This document shows, piece after piece, positions 7,966-15,533 of a stretch of DNA of 49,862 bases. The stretch covers positions 1-49,862 of IMG/VR virus record IMGVR_UViG_3300037156_000185. One strand, given 5' to 3'. How positions within the stretch are numbered: the first letter of the stretch is position 1; each line of letters opens with the position of its first letter. The position numbers were made by a program, and so were the translations under genes. The DNA is from a virus. The notes below the pieces were generated by a model. That model saw only the letters and a list, made by a program, of their open reading frames with translations, had not been told where the DNA came from and did no database searches.

Positions 7966-8838
7966 CTAGCGCCTCATGCGCCGGCGAGGCGTCGCTTCGG
8001 CCTCACCGTGCATCTGCGCCTTTGCACGCTCGTTTTCATACTCCTTGGCGAGCTCGGCTTCATCGCGCTCACTCGGCTTGTCAACGTCAACGGCAACCGC
8101 TTCGGCGACGGCTGCCTGGGTAGCGACTGCGGCAGGACGAGCGCGGCGCCGGCCGGTGTCTTCAACGGGAGTTGGCTCAGGCTCTTTAACGGCTTCGGCG
8201 ACCGGCGGCGCAGTGTCATCCATGGTCCGCCATTCGACGATCTGGAATACTGGATTGTGAATCCAGCCGTACTGCTTGTGCTTATACTTGTCGAAGGTGA
8301 GTTTGCCGACGGCGACGATCTCATCGCCCTTCTGCACCTGATCAAGTAACGCGTTGGTTAGCGCCCCGAACAGCTTCATGGCACCGGTCGACGACTGCTT
8401 GTACTCGACGATGGTTTCCTCATCCTCGCCGCTGACGCAGACGAAATCAACGGAACGCTGAGCCTGGTACTGCAACTGCGATCGGGCACCAGTCTTCTTG
8501 TCCGGCGTGCCCATTGGCAGTTCGGGCAGGCTATCGACTGGCGGCAGGGGGCGGTTAATCGGCACCATGATCTCCTGCACCGGCGCGCCGCCGGCGTTGG
8601 TGTCCCAGGCCACCCAACCATGCTTGAGCGACATCGGATTGGCTGCCCATAGGCTGGTATCTTCGATCACGGTCTCTTCCTGGCCGAACAGCCAGTCGCC
8701 ATTGTTTTTGTCCATCTTCAGGAAGGCCTTGTCGCCGCCGACACTCGGCATCGACATCGCCGCGTTGTTGAGCGACTTGGCCAGATCTTCGCGGCTGATC
8801 AGTCCGGTGCCACCGGTACGTGTTACGATCGCGTTCAT
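7966..8838 (-). CDS. Replication-associated protein, possible single-stranded DNA-binding protein
   Basis: A 290-residue protein. About 1-200 form a globular domain rich in beta-strand-like stretches ('VDFVCVSGEDEETIVEYKQSS', 'GDEIVAVGKLTFDKYKHKQYGWIHNPVFQIVEW'), followed by a long Ala/Val/Glu/Arg-rich low-complexity tail. Folded domain plus charged tail, and position between the DUF2800 nuclease and GapR-like gene, fit a phage SSB analogue. I do not recognise a canonical OB-fold signature, so this rests on context. Confidence 0.55.
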   Translation of the reverse strand: MNAIVTRTGGTGLISREDLAKSLNNAAMSMPSVGGDKAFLKMDKNNGDWLFGQEETVIEDTSLWAANPMSLKHGWVAWDTNAGGAPVQEIMVPINRPLPPVDSLPELPMGTPDKKTGARSQLQYQAQRSVDFVCVSGEDEETIVEYKQSSTGAMKLFGALTNALLDQVQKGDEIVAVGKLTFDKYKHKQYGWIHNPVFQIVEWRTMDDTAPPVAEAVKEPEPTPVEDTGRRRARPAAVATQAAVAEAVAVDVDKPSERDEAELAKEYENERAKAQMHGEAEATPRRRMRR

Positions 8839-8870
8839 GTTTTCTCTTTGCTTTTAGGTTACATTTCAGT

Positions 8871-10058
8871 TTATCGGCCAGAAAGTCTCTCGGCCAGGAG
8901 CTGCAGCGCTTGCGGGGCCATGACCACAGCGGGTCGCTTGTCGGCCACGGGCGCTAGAGTTGTGCCGCTGGACGACTTGTCGACCAGGGCGGCGGGCAGT
9001 TCAGCAGGAAGGCCGTTACGTTTCAAGGCGTCTTCGGCCTGCGCGGGCGAAATGATCTTCTTGACATGGCGATCGGCGGCGGGCAGGCCGAGTTTGGAGA
9101 AATATTTTATCGCTTTCACCTCATCCGCCCACTTGCGCGTGGCGCGCTTAGCGACGAGCTTCCAGCCGTTGACCGGCATGCCCTTCTCCATCTGATCGTG
9201 CGCCAGCTCTTTGATGAAGTTGCCAAGCTCGATCAGCAGGTCCGCCTGGGGTAGCCACTCTTCGATGTGCTCTTGCATAGCGTCACGCGGGATCAGTTGC
9301 ACGTCGGCGGCGAGATTTTGATAAAGCGGACAGCCACTCTTCGCGGAACAAAATTTGCAGTAGGGGCCCATCTTCAGCGGCGCGTCGGGGAGCAGCGCCG
9401 TCTCGACGGCCATGCGCAACTCGACGCCGAACGCCTCTAGCTGGCGCGTGGTTGTCATCCAACGTGTGAAGCGCTCGCCATCGTTCACCCGAGGCTGGGC
9501 AATGAACACTTCGACGGGCTTGTCATCGGCGAAGAACTTCGCCGTCGCCGGCGTATGCATAGCGGCTAGGGCGTAGTATTTCAGCTGCGGGTTGTCTTCG
9601 GCATCAACGGCCACGCCCCGTCCGAATTTAAAATCGTAAACAACTGTCCGATCTTTCGCGGAACCCACCACATCGGTAGTACCAAAAGCGTTCTCAATAC
9701 CGGGGAAGATAACTCGCTGCTCGGAAAAGAAATCGATGCCGCCAAGAGATTGGTCGAGGTCGTCCCAATGATCGAGGACCGGTCGGACGGCATCATTGAA
9801 CATCTCCTCGTCGATGGTGTAGCCGTTGAAAGTCAGGCCGATCACGTCGGTGTCGGTCTTGGCGATGCCCGACATGATCATATCCATCGCCATATGAAGA
9901 GCTGTGCCCTCCGCGGCGAAGTCGGATTCGACGTTAGGATATTGCGCGCACAGCTGTACACTGCCAGGGCACTGCAGCACGCGCCCCGCGCTCGAGCCGC
10001 CGACAACGGTTGAGTGCGCGCGGGCCGTGTGATCGGCGACGGCGAGGACGTTATTCAC
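8871..10058 (-). CDS. DUF2800 (RecB/Cas4-like PD-(D/E)XK) nuclease
   Basis: A 395-residue DUF2800 protein. N-terminal 'HSTVVGGSSAGRVLQCPGSVQLC' and 'AAEGTALHMAMDMIM' are the family hallmark. The nuclease core includes 'GTTDVVGSAKDRTVVYDFKFGRG' (catalytic D-x-K) and 'LKYYALAAM' (QxxxY-like). The C-terminal part has 'CKFCSAKSGCPLY', which with the N-terminal Cys can hold an iron-sulfur cluster, as in Cas4/AddB-type enzymes. It starts with GTG at 10058, overlapping the upstream stop. Presumed role: processing DNA ends in phage replication or recombination. Confidence 0.88.
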   Translation of the reverse strand: MNNVLAVADHTARAHSTVVGGSSAGRVLQCPGSVQLCAQYPNVESDFAAEGTALHMAMDMIMSGIAKTDTDVIGLTFNGYTIDEEMFNDAVRPVLDHWDDLDQSLGGIDFFSEQRVIFPGIENAFGTTDVVGSAKDRTVVYDFKFGRGVAVDAEDNPQLKYYALAAMHTPATAKFFADDKPVEVFIAQPRVNDGERFTRWMTTTRQLEAFGVELRMAVETALLPDAPLKMGPYCKFCSAKSGCPLYQNLAADVQLIPRDAMQEHIEEWLPQADLLIELGNFIKELAHDQMEKGMPVNGWKLVAKRATRKWADEVKAIKYFSKLGLPAADRHVKKIISPAQAEDALKRNGLPAELPAALVDKSSSGTTLAPVADKRPAVVMAPQALQLLAERLSGR

Positions 10059-10234
10059 TAGCTGGGTTCCTTTCGTGCGGCTTCATACTCATTCAGCAAA
10101 GTCACGATGCGCTCGGCGACGTCGGGATCGGTGCACACGGCGATCGGCTCCAGACGTCGGTTTCTATCGTAGATGTGCAGCCTAGCGCCAGCGCCGCCGG
10201 GGACGTTCTCATCGCGCCAATGGTAACGTTCCAA
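10058..10234 (-). CDS. Small protein of unknown function in replication operon
   Basis: Fifty-eight residues from a TTG at 10234 preceded by GAAAGGAACC at the usual distance. A TTG at 10249 inside that motif is less likely. The sequence is polar, ending 'DVAERIVTLLNEYEAARKE', an amphipathic helix. It overlaps the following DUF2800 gene. No family is recognised. Confidence 0.6.
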   Translation of the reverse strand: MERYHWRDENVPGGAGARLHIYDRNRRLEPIAVCTDPDVAERIVTLLNEYEAARKEPS

Positions 10235-10245
10235 GGCGGTTCCTT

Positions 10246-10521
10246 TCAATCTTCGAAGGTATCGGTTGTGGGGGGATCCATGATAGCGGGGCGGCCGGCG
10301 CCAGCGCGCCGAGAACGCGGGGCACCGATGAGGCTGACCGGCACCTTGCCGGTGAGGTCAGGTTTCTTGGCGTCGACATAGTCCTTGAGCAGGGCGCCAA
10401 CGATCGCCGCGCGGCTGGTCTGGTACTTGCGCGCCAGGGCGTCGAGGATGACGAGCTCGCGCTCGAACAGATGCAAGTGCACCTCGCGCTTGTCGCCGCG
10501 ATCGAGGTCTTCCAAGCTCAC
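10246..10521 (-). CDS. Ribbon-helix-helix DNA-binding protein
   Basis: Ninety-one residues. 'KREVHLHLFERELVILDALARKYQTSRAAIVGALLKDYVD' (about 11-50) has the pattern of a short beta-strand followed by two helices, as in Arc/MetJ/CopG regulators. The C-terminal half is basic and probably flexible. Second gene of the leftward operon, so it may regulate that promoter; this is inference. Confidence 0.65.
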   Translation of the reverse strand: MSLEDLDRGDKREVHLHLFERELVILDALARKYQTSRAAIVGALLKDYVDAKKPDLTGKVPVSLIGAPRSRRAGAGRPAIMDPPTTDTFED

Positions 10522-10522
10522 C

Positions 10523-10726
10523 TCAGTCCTCGCCGGCGGTGAGGATCATCGGCGTGTCATTGTCGGCGGGCGTGTAGGTGCCCGCGTCTTCAGCGTACTT
10601 GTCAAGGACGGCGTTGAGCGCCATGTCAAGAACGTCACCATAGGCGAATCCGATGGCACGCAATTCTTTGGCGTTTACCGTCTTAAGTTCGCCGTCGTCG
10701 TTGATGATGATCATAAAGTCCAGCAT
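10523..10726 (-). CDS. First gene of leftward replication operon, unknown function
   Basis: Sixty-seven residues from ATG 10726, chosen because AAAGGAG lies 5-11 bases upstream. It begins 'MLDFMIIINDDGELKTV' and has an acidic C-terminus. No family is recognised. It is promoter-proximal to the replication genes. Confidence 0.65.
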   Translation of the reverse strand: MLDFMIIINDDGELKTVNAKELRAIGFAYGDVLDMALNAVLDKYAEDAGTYTPADNDTPMILTAGED

Positions 10727-10753
10727 CCCGTGGCTCCTTTCGCGTTTCAATGC

Positions 10754-10783
10754 TTGACACCTAGCAGCTTCATCTGCTAATTA
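10754..10783 (+). promoter_or_regulatory. Rightward promoter with internal dyad
   Basis: TTGACA (10754-10759) and TAATTA (10778-10783) are 18 bases apart, or CTAATT at 17. Between them lies a perfect inverted repeat TAGCAG-N6-CTGCTA (10762-10779), a likely operator. This is the only gap between the leftward replication operon and the rightward VRR-NUC/helicase operon, so both promoters probably lie here. I cannot identify a strong leftward -10. Confidence 0.55.
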
Positions 10784-10821
10784 CAAGCCATAAATTGGGC
10801 CGCTGAAAGGGACCGTAAAAG

Positions 10822-10980
10822 ATGCGCAATAAATACCCGGGCATCTGCTACCAATGCAACAAGCCGGTCCTCCCTGATCAAGGCCATTTCGAACGGTACG
10901 CCGGGGGTTGGCGGGTACAGCACGTCGCCTGCGCCATCATTGCTCGGCAGAAAAGGAATGCCGATGCCCAAAAAGCGTGA
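10822..10980 (+). CDS. Small zinc-finger protein
   Basis: Fifty-two residues with GAAAGGGA upstream of the ATG. 'GICYQCNKPV' (Cys-x2-Cys) and 'RVQHVACAII' (His-x3-Cys) form a plausible single C2HC zinc site, a common layout in small phage proteins. First gene of the rightward operon. Its last 17 bases overlap the start of the HNH/VRR-NUC hybrid gene. Confidence 0.7.
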   Translation: MRNKYPGICYQCNKPVLPDQGHFERYAGGWRVQHVACAIIARQKRNADAQKA

Positions 10981-11587
10981 ACTGGAGCGGACGCTCGAGG
11001 AGAGGTGCGTCGCCAAGGTCGAAGCGATCGGCGGCAAGGCGCTAAAGCTCAAGCTCGACGGCGTGCTCATCTCAAAGATGCGCGCTAACGAGCTGCTGCT
11101 ACCCGCTAGACGTGTTCGCTATTGGCTGGATTACGACCCGCTTACCGGCGTGCTAACGCGAAGGCACAACTCACATAGGTGCGCGGCCGGGGCCATCTAC
11201 GGACGCGCTAACGGTAACGGCTACCTAAAAAGCACTTTGGAAGGGCTCACTTTTTACGCTCACCGCGTAGCTTGGGCCCACGCTCACGGGTGTTGGCCGG
11301 AATTTGCCATCGACCACGTAGACGGCAATCGCGCAAATAACCGGCTATCAAATCTACGCGTAGCCACGTGGTCGCAGAATAACCACCACAAAAAAGCAAT
11401 TCGGGCGGGTCTAAAAGGTGCTTTCACAGCGCATACTCTGGCCTCTGGAGAGCTTATGTGGCGGTCGATCATCCGTATCGGCGGCATAAACACTCACCTC
11501 GGCGTATTCACTACCGAACAAGCCGCACACGAAGAATATTGTCTAGCCGCTGCAAGGTACTTTGGCGTCTTCGCGAGGTCCGAATGA
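10964..11587 (+). CDS. HNH homing endonuclease fused to a truncated VRR-NUC N-terminus
   Basis: A 207-residue protein from ATG 10964 (AGG 7 bases upstream). Residues 1-34 ('KKRELERTLEERCVAKVEAI', 'GGKALKLKLDGV') parallel the N-terminus of the VRR-NUC protein encoded next. At about 35 the sequence switches to an HNH_3-type endonuclease: 'YDPLTGVLTRR', 'GYLKSTLEGLTFYAHRVAW', catalytic 'AIDHVDGNRANNRLSNLR'. The C-terminal 60 residues resemble an AP2-like DNA-binding domain ('GVFTTEQAAHEEYCLAAARYFG'). It ends overlapping the VRR-NUC start (ATGA). The fusion suggests a mobile HNH gene inserted in a VRR-NUC gene whose intact copy now follows. Codon use after the fusion point is AT-richer. Confidence 0.82.
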   Translation: MPKKRELERTLEERCVAKVEAIGGKALKLKLDGVLISKMRANELLLPARRVRYWLDYDPLTGVLTRRHNSHRCAAGAIYGRANGNGYLKSTLEGLTFYAHRVAWAHAHGCWPEFAIDHVDGNRANNRLSNLRVATWSQNNHHKKAIRAGLKGAFTAHTLASGELMWRSIIRIGGINTHLGVFTTEQAAHEEYCLAAARYFGVFARSE

Positions 11588-11874
11588 AGCAGCGCGAGTT
11601 AGAGCGTTCCATCGAAGATCGGTGCGTGCAGAAAATAGAAGCGCTCGGAGGTAAGGCGTTTAAATTGGTGCTCGCGGGGTCACGAGGATTTCCAGACAGA
11701 ACAGTGCTGCTTCCCGACGGACGCTGCTGGTTTTGCGAGTTTAAAAGACCCCAAACCGGCGTCGTGTCGGCGCAACAACGTAAGTTCAAGTTCATGCTCA
11801 ACCTGCTCGGCTTCCATGTGTACCATGTGGACAACGACGCCGAGTTCGATTCAATCCTGGAGGAATGGCGATGA
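11584..11874 (+). CDS. VRR-NUC domain nuclease
   Basis: A 96-residue stand-alone VRR-NUC (PD-(D/E)XK fold): 'EDRCVQKIEALGGKAFKL', 'GFPDRTVLLPDGRCWFCEFKRP' (catalytic PD...ExK), 'QRKFKFMLNLLGFHVYHVDN'. Phages often pair it with a SNF2-like helicase, as here; together they are thought to process branched DNA. The start overlaps the HNH stop, so translation is coupled. A second, divergent copy of its first 30 codons sits at the start of the HNH gene. Confidence 0.88.
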   Translation: MKQRELERSIEDRCVQKIEALGGKAFKLVLAGSRGFPDRTVLLPDGRCWFCEFKRPQTGVVSAQQRKFKFMLNLLGFHVYHVDNDAEFDSILEEWR

Positions 11875-12116
11875 GCAGCAATCTGGTATGGAAAATTATT
11901 CGCCCAAGCGTCGACAAGGGCTTGAGCACGGGCACAAAGTTTTTGTTGCGTAAGCACTTCGGCGAACCGGTTAACGTTGAACTTGACCAAGGAAACCTAC
12001 CCTATCTCTATGGTGCCCGTGACGCTTCCTCTGACGCTGACATTATCGAAGACTTGTCGCGCCTTATCAAAGAACTAGAAGCCGGGCACCGGTTGGCGCT
12101 GGACGAAGTTTATTGA
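11871..12116 (+). CDS. Hypothetical protein
   Basis: Eighty-one residues from ATG 11871, with GGAGGA 9-14 bases upstream and overlap with the VRR-NUC stop (ATGA). Contains 'DADIIEDLSRLIKELEAGHR', a predicted helix. No family is recognised. Part of the nuclease/helicase operon. Confidence 0.65.
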   Translation: MSSNLVWKIIRPSVDKGLSTGTKFLLRKHFGEPVNVELDQGNLPYLYGARDASSDADIIEDLSRLIKELEAGHRLALDEVY

Positions 12117-12130
12117 CCGGAGGAATGACG

Positions 12131-12316
12131 ATGGCACAGAAGAATATCGAAGACGACCCAGAAGCCATGTCGCTCGTAATGAAGCTGCACCAGCGTGGTT
12201 ACAAAGCCGATGAGGTACGTCGCTATATGGACCAAGTTGAGCTAGCCGCTAACCCGCTAAGCGCTACAGAGCGCCGCTGGTTCGATCCGAACGAGCCGCG
12301 CTGGGTGACAAAGTAG
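12131..12316 (+). CDS. Hypothetical small protein
   Basis: Sixty-one residues from ATG 12131, chosen over ATG 12125 and TTG 12113 because GGAGG (12119-12123) is 7 bases upstream. Polar and helical, with 'ATERRWFDPNEPRWVTK' at the end. It stops one base before the helicase start. No family is recognised. Confidence 0.6.
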   Translation: MAQKNIEDDPEAMSLVMKLHQRGYKADEVRRYMDQVELAANPLSATERRWFDPNEPRWVTK

Positions 12317-12317
12317 G

Positions 12318-14798
12318 ATGACCGGCCGCCCCTACAGCGCTCTCGACGAACTGCAGCAAAAAGCCATCGATGACCTTTATGAACACGATGAGCGCTTAGC
12401 GCTGCTCGAGACTGGCTTTGGCAAGACCGTGGCCGGTCTCACCGCCGGCGAGGAGCTGCGCGCGGCTGGCGTGATCAAACGCCCGCTAGTGTTCGCGCCG
12501 CTGCGCGTCGCCCAGAACACCTGGCCCCAGGAACGCGCCGAGTGGGCGCACCTCAACGACGTACCGATGGTCGAGTGGGGCGGCGAGCCGGCCAACTGGG
12601 CCCCAAGCCTCTGGCGCGACAGCCGGCAGCTCTACGGCCGCCGCCGGCATGCCGAGCAGCGCCTACCCAAAATCGAAGATGTTCGAAAAAGGCGGGAGAT
12701 CGAACACACGCTGGAGCACCTGTTAAAGAACGAAAGGGAAGTTAACAGGTCGATTCAAAAGACCATGCCTCCGGAGGCTTGGCACGTCACCAGTTTCGAG
12801 AACATCGAATGGCTGACCGATCTCTACGCCCCCGGCGAGTCGCCGTTCGATCTATGGATCGTCGATGAGACCGGGCGGGTCGCACGCAATCCGAAATCAC
12901 CGCGCTACAAGGCGCTGCGCAAGCACATGCCCCACGCCAAGATCCGGTGGGGGTTCAACGCCACGCCGGCGCCGGAGGGGGCTGAGGACCTTTTCGGCCA
13001 AGTGCAGTTGGTCGCCGGCAGGCGTCTATGGGGCTCTTCATTTTATAGCTGGCGGCAGAAGTTTTTCACGCCCGCGGATTATCAAGGCTACACCTGGCGT
13101 TTGCAGCTGGGCGCCTTTGACCTGCTGATGAACGACCTCAACAGCGTCGCCTTCCGCGTGCCTGCCGAGAAGCTGGCCTATCAGAAGAACATCACACACC
13201 GGCAGATCATGGTTGACCTGCCGCCAGTGGCGCGCGGCGCATACGATGAGATGGAAAAGACCATGGCCGTTGAGCTCGCGGCGCTCGGCCTACCCGACGG
13301 CGATCCGATCGTCGCGATGAGCGAGGCCGCGGCGTCGACCAAGCTCCGGCAGATAGTTCAAGGGTATTTGTACGAGGTAGACGACAAGGGCCGGCGCACT
13401 GTGCATATCCTGCACGATGAAAAGACCCAGGCGATCGCTGAGCTGATCGATTCGATGGGCCGGGAACCGCTGCTCATCGCATACGCCTTCGATCAGGATC
13501 TGGATAATCTGCGCAAGATCTGGAAAGGCATTCCATACCTTGGGCAGGGCGTGTCGTCAGCCGTGGCTAGCGATCACATCGCCAAGTGGAACAAGCGCGA
13601 GCTGCCGGTGCTGGCGATCCACCCGAATTGCCTCCATCCAGACACTTTAGTCTTGACTGAAGAAGCCGGATGGAAGAAGCTCATCGACGTTCGCGCCGAT
13701 GAGCGCGTGTTCGATGGGATTGAGTTCGTCACCCATAGCGGCTGCCAGATGTCCGGGGTTCGCCCGGTTATCGAGCGCTTCGGAATTGTGATGACGCCCG
13801 ACCACCGAGTCCTCGTCAACGACGAGTGGATAAAGGCCGAAGATGTACGAGATATTGGAAGTGTTCGCCGAGCGGCGCGTTACCACTACGCAGGCGCTGA
13901 AGGTCGCGTCAGTGCGCTGTTTGAATTGCGGGAAAGTGGTGGAGATGCTCCTTCAGAACGCGGTAAGGGCCAACAAAACCAAACGATCTTACTGCCCGTT
14001 TTGCATAAAAGAGACCTTCCATTATATGACCAACTCGCGCCCGTATCGCACCTGGCGCGGCCTGCTGGACCGGATCGAGAACCCAGAAAACCCGAGCTAC
14101 AAGCACTACGGCGGGCGTGGAATCACGGTCGATCCAAGCTGGCAACGGTTTCAGAATTTCTGGGCCGACATGCAGGAAGGTTATTCGGACGACCTGACAA
14201 TCGAGCGCATCAATGTGAACGGCAATTACTGCAAGGAGAACTGCTGCTGGGCTACGAATATGGAGCAGCAGGCCAACAAGCGCAACAATCGGATCGTGGA
14301 ATACAAGGGCCAGCAGATGCACTTCTCCGAATTTTGTCGCGTCGCGGACGTGACGAAAGGTGGGATCAGGTACTATCTCAACCGGTACGGAACCGGAGAC
14401 GCGGCGATGGCAGCGTACTTGAAATCGACCTACCCGAGATGGCGAGTCAGCCGGAAGGGCTACAAGTTTCGCAAAAAGTCTACGACCTCGTCGACTGCGG
14501 TCCCCGCCACCAGTTCGTAGTGCGAAATGACGCTGGTGAGGCGTTCATCGTCCATAACTCGGCCAGCCATGGCCTGAACCTGCAGTATGGCGGCCACCAC
14601 ATCGCCTGGCTGGCCCTACCCTGGAGCCTAGATGCCTTCAAGCAGAGTTGTGAAAGAATCGATCGGCGCGGTCAGACCAAGGCTTGCTACAGTCATCACA
14701 TCCTGGCGCGCGACACCATCGATCAGAAGGTGTCCGATGTGCTGGTGCAAAAGAACGCCGATCAGAACCTAATAATCCACGCGATCAGGAGCCTATGA
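12318..14798 (+). CDS. SNF2-like helicase/ATPase interrupted by an intein
   Basis: An 826-codon frame. Helicase residues 1-437 and 748-826 make a 516-residue SNF2-type protein: Walker A 'LLETGFGKTVA' (about 30-40), motif II 'LWIVDETGR' (about 180), motif III 'GFNATPAP', then the second RecA domain with 'EPLLIAYAFDQDLDNL'. Motif V 'HPN / SASHGLNLQYGG' is split exactly by a 310-residue insert that begins with Cys438 and ends with His-Asn before Ser748. Motif VI is 'QSCERIDRRGQT'. Splicing would be needed for activity, since motif V is broken. It follows VRR-NUC, its usual phage partner. Much of the insert, about 510-710, looks like out-of-frame translation of the HNH gene it contains. Confidence 0.87.
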   Translation: MTGRPYSALDELQQKAIDDLYEHDERLALLETGFGKTVAGLTAGEELRAAGVIKRPLVFAPLRVAQNTWPQERAEWAHLNDVPMVEWGGEPANWAPSLWRDSRQLYGRRRHAEQRLPKIEDVRKRREIEHTLEHLLKNEREVNRSIQKTMPPEAWHVTSFENIEWLTDLYAPGESPFDLWIVDETGRVARNPKSPRYKALRKHMPHAKIRWGFNATPAPEGAEDLFGQVQLVAGRRLWGSSFYSWRQKFFTPADYQGYTWRLQLGAFDLLMNDLNSVAFRVPAEKLAYQKNITHRQIMVDLPPVARGAYDEMEKTMAVELAALGLPDGDPIVAMSEAAASTKLRQIVQGYLYEVDDKGRRTVHILHDEKTQAIAELIDSMGREPLLIAYAFDQDLDNLRKIWKGIPYLGQGVSSAVASDHIAKWNKRELPVLAIHPNCLHPDTLVLTEEAGWKKLIDVRADERVFDGIEFVTHSGCQMSGVRPVIERFGIVMTPDHRVLVNDEWIKAEDVRDIGSVRRAARYHYAGAEGRVSALFELRESGGDAPSERGKGQQNQTILLPVLHKRDLPLYDQLAPVSHLARPAGPDREPRKPELQALRRAWNHGRSKLATVSEFLGRHAGRLFGRPDNRAHQCERQLLQGELLLGYEYGAAGQQAQQSDRGIQGPADALLRILSRRGRDERWDQVLSQPVRNRRRGDGSVLEIDLPEMASQPEGLQVSQKVYDLVDCGPRHQFVVRNDAGEAFIVHNSASHGLNLQYGGHHIAWLALPWSLDAFKQSCERIDRRGQTKACYSHHILARDTIDQKVSDVLVQKNADQNLIIHAIRSL
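13629..14558 (+). other. Intein in helicase motif V
   Basis: The insert has the splicing blocks of an intein. Block A begins with Cys1 ('CLHPDTLVLTEEAGWKKLIDV'-like). Block B is 'FGIVMTPDHRVLVN' with the T-x-x-H signature. Block F is 'KVYDLVDCGPRHQFVV' and block G is 'AFIVHN' followed by Ser+1 of the helicase. Length is 310 residues, but only about 70 N-terminal and 40 C-terminal residues look like splicing domain. The middle is Arg/Gln/Gly-rich with no endonuclease motifs in this frame. Insertion in a conserved ATPase motif is typical of inteins. Known chemistry: Cys1 and Asn-end/Ser+1 support standard protein splicing. Confidence 0.85.
13912..14520 (+). CDS. HNH homing endonuclease nested out of frame inside the intein
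   Basis: Read one base off the helicase/intein frame, this gives 202 residues from GTG 13912, with GAAGG 8 bases upstream; an ATG at 13843 in the same frame lacks a comparable signal. It starts with a zinc ribbon ('VRCLNCGK' ... 'YCPFC'), then the common phage HNH pattern: 'RTWRGLLDRIENPENPSYKHYGGRGI', 'WQRFQNFWADM', 'LTIERINVNGNYCKENCCWA', 'EQQANKRNN'. A C-terminal 'EYKGQQMHFSEFCRVADVTKGGI' looks like a NUMOD/HTH DNA-binding segment. The last 20 residues overlap intein block F and are probably not conserved. It is translated independently if the GTG is used; it would make the intein mobile. Confidence 0.85.
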   Translation: MRCLNCGKVVEMLLQNAVRANKTKRSYCPFCIKETFHYMTNSRPYRTWRGLLDRIENPENPSYKHYGGRGITVDPSWQRFQNFWADMQEGYSDDLTIERINVNGNYCKENCCWATNMEQQANKRNNRIVEYKGQQMHFSEFCRVADVTKGGIRYYLNRYGTGDAAMAAYLKSTYPRWRVSRKGYKFRKKSTTSSTAVPATSS

Positions 14799-14959
14799 CC
14801 AACAACCAGAACAAGGCTTTGCTCGCCCGCTCGCGCGGCGCCATGCCGCGCTTCCTCGCGTTTATGCGGCTGCTACGCGAGGCAGCGGCGCCGGCTGCCC
14901 CGGCGCGAACGCGGCTACAAGGCCGGCCTAAAGGCTCACGCCGCGCCGGCGAGCGCTAG
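14795..14959 (+). CDS. Small basic protein
   Basis: Fifty-four residues, start overlapping the helicase stop (ATGA). Very basic and Ala/Arg-rich, with 'PRFLAFMRLLREAAAPAAPA'. Its end overlaps the end of the convergent membrane-protein gene by 24 bases. No family is recognised; the C-terminus looks disordered and possibly nucleic-acid binding. Confidence 0.5.
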   Translation: MTNNQNKALLARSRGAMPRFLAFMRLLREAAAPAAPARTRLQGRPKGSRRAGER

Positions 14960-15142
14960 GATCCGCGGCAGCACCACCAGTAGGACGGCGATCAGCACGG
15001 CTAGGACCAGCACGATGTTGGCGATCTTGGTGAACGGCTCACCGAGGCCCATTGAGTTAATCGCCCACTGGAACAGGAAGTAGCAGATGGCGATGACGCC
15101 GAGCAGGACGAGGATGATGACGATCGTGGTAATTACGCTCAT
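14936..15142 (-). CDS. Two-span membrane protein (Thivi_2564-like)
   Basis: Sixty-eight residues from ATG 15142. Two transmembrane helices (about 2-25 and 40-65) flank a short loop 'NSMGLGEPFTK'. The layout matches small phage Thivi_2564-type membrane proteins of unknown role. With two spans and this size, a holin function is possible, though it lies away from the endolysin. Confidence 0.7.
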   Translation of the reverse strand: MSVITTIVIILVLLGVIAICYFLFQWAINSMGLGEPFTKIANIVLVLAVLIAVLLVVLPRILALAGAA

Positions 15143-15189
15143 GGCCGTAAGCCTCCGCGCGGAAAGCGCGCCACCTCTATAACACACGA

Positions 15190-15218
15190 AGGCCCCGACC
15201 GGTTGCCCGGTCGAGGCC
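15190..15218 (-). terminator. Hairpin between leftward genes, weak terminator
   Basis: A long GC-rich stem (GGCC, then GACCGG pairing with CCGGTC and GGCC, four-base loop) lies between the membrane protein and the next upstream leftward gene. On the minus strand it is followed by TTC and a loose T-rich stretch, so termination may be partial. Confidence 0.5.
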
Positions 15219-15257
15219 TCATCGCATATACTGAGGAACGTTAGGACCCAAGAGGCA

Positions 15258-15533
15258 TCACCTCGCTTTCCAGTTCTCCAGCTCGCGTCGCAGCGCACCG
15301 GCGGCGGCAATGGTTTCTCGGCTGAGCATGCCGCCATTCGATGCTGTCCATTGGCCGGCGACCATGATGCCGTTGTCATCGCGCGAGACGGCGTCGACGA
15401 CTGCCTTGGCTTTGACGGTCAAGGCGTGGATAGCCGCCGCGAATCGTTCGCCCGACAGACCATCCGCATTCGATGTCAGGTCGCGAATCTCCCACGTGCC
15501 AACGTTACTTGCCGCCGTCCAATCTTCGATCAT
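15258..15533 (-). CDS. Hypothetical protein
   Basis: Ninety-one residues from ATG 15533, overlapping the upstream stop (ATGA). Contains 'ERFAAAIHALTVKAKAVVDAV' and a C-terminal helix 'AGALRRELENWKAR'. No family is recognised. Confidence 0.6.
   Translation of the reverse strand: MIEDWTAASNVGTWEIRDLTSNADGLSGERFAAAIHALTVKAKAVVDAVSRDDNGIMVAGQWTASNGGMLSRETIAAAGALRRELENWKAR

Noticed and set aside
13846-14440. Central helicase-frame residues about 510-710 as an in-frame endonuclease domain of the intein
   Set aside because: The translation is low-complexity Arg/Gln/Gly-rich with no HNH or LAGLIDADG motif, while the +1 frame shows a complete HNH protein.
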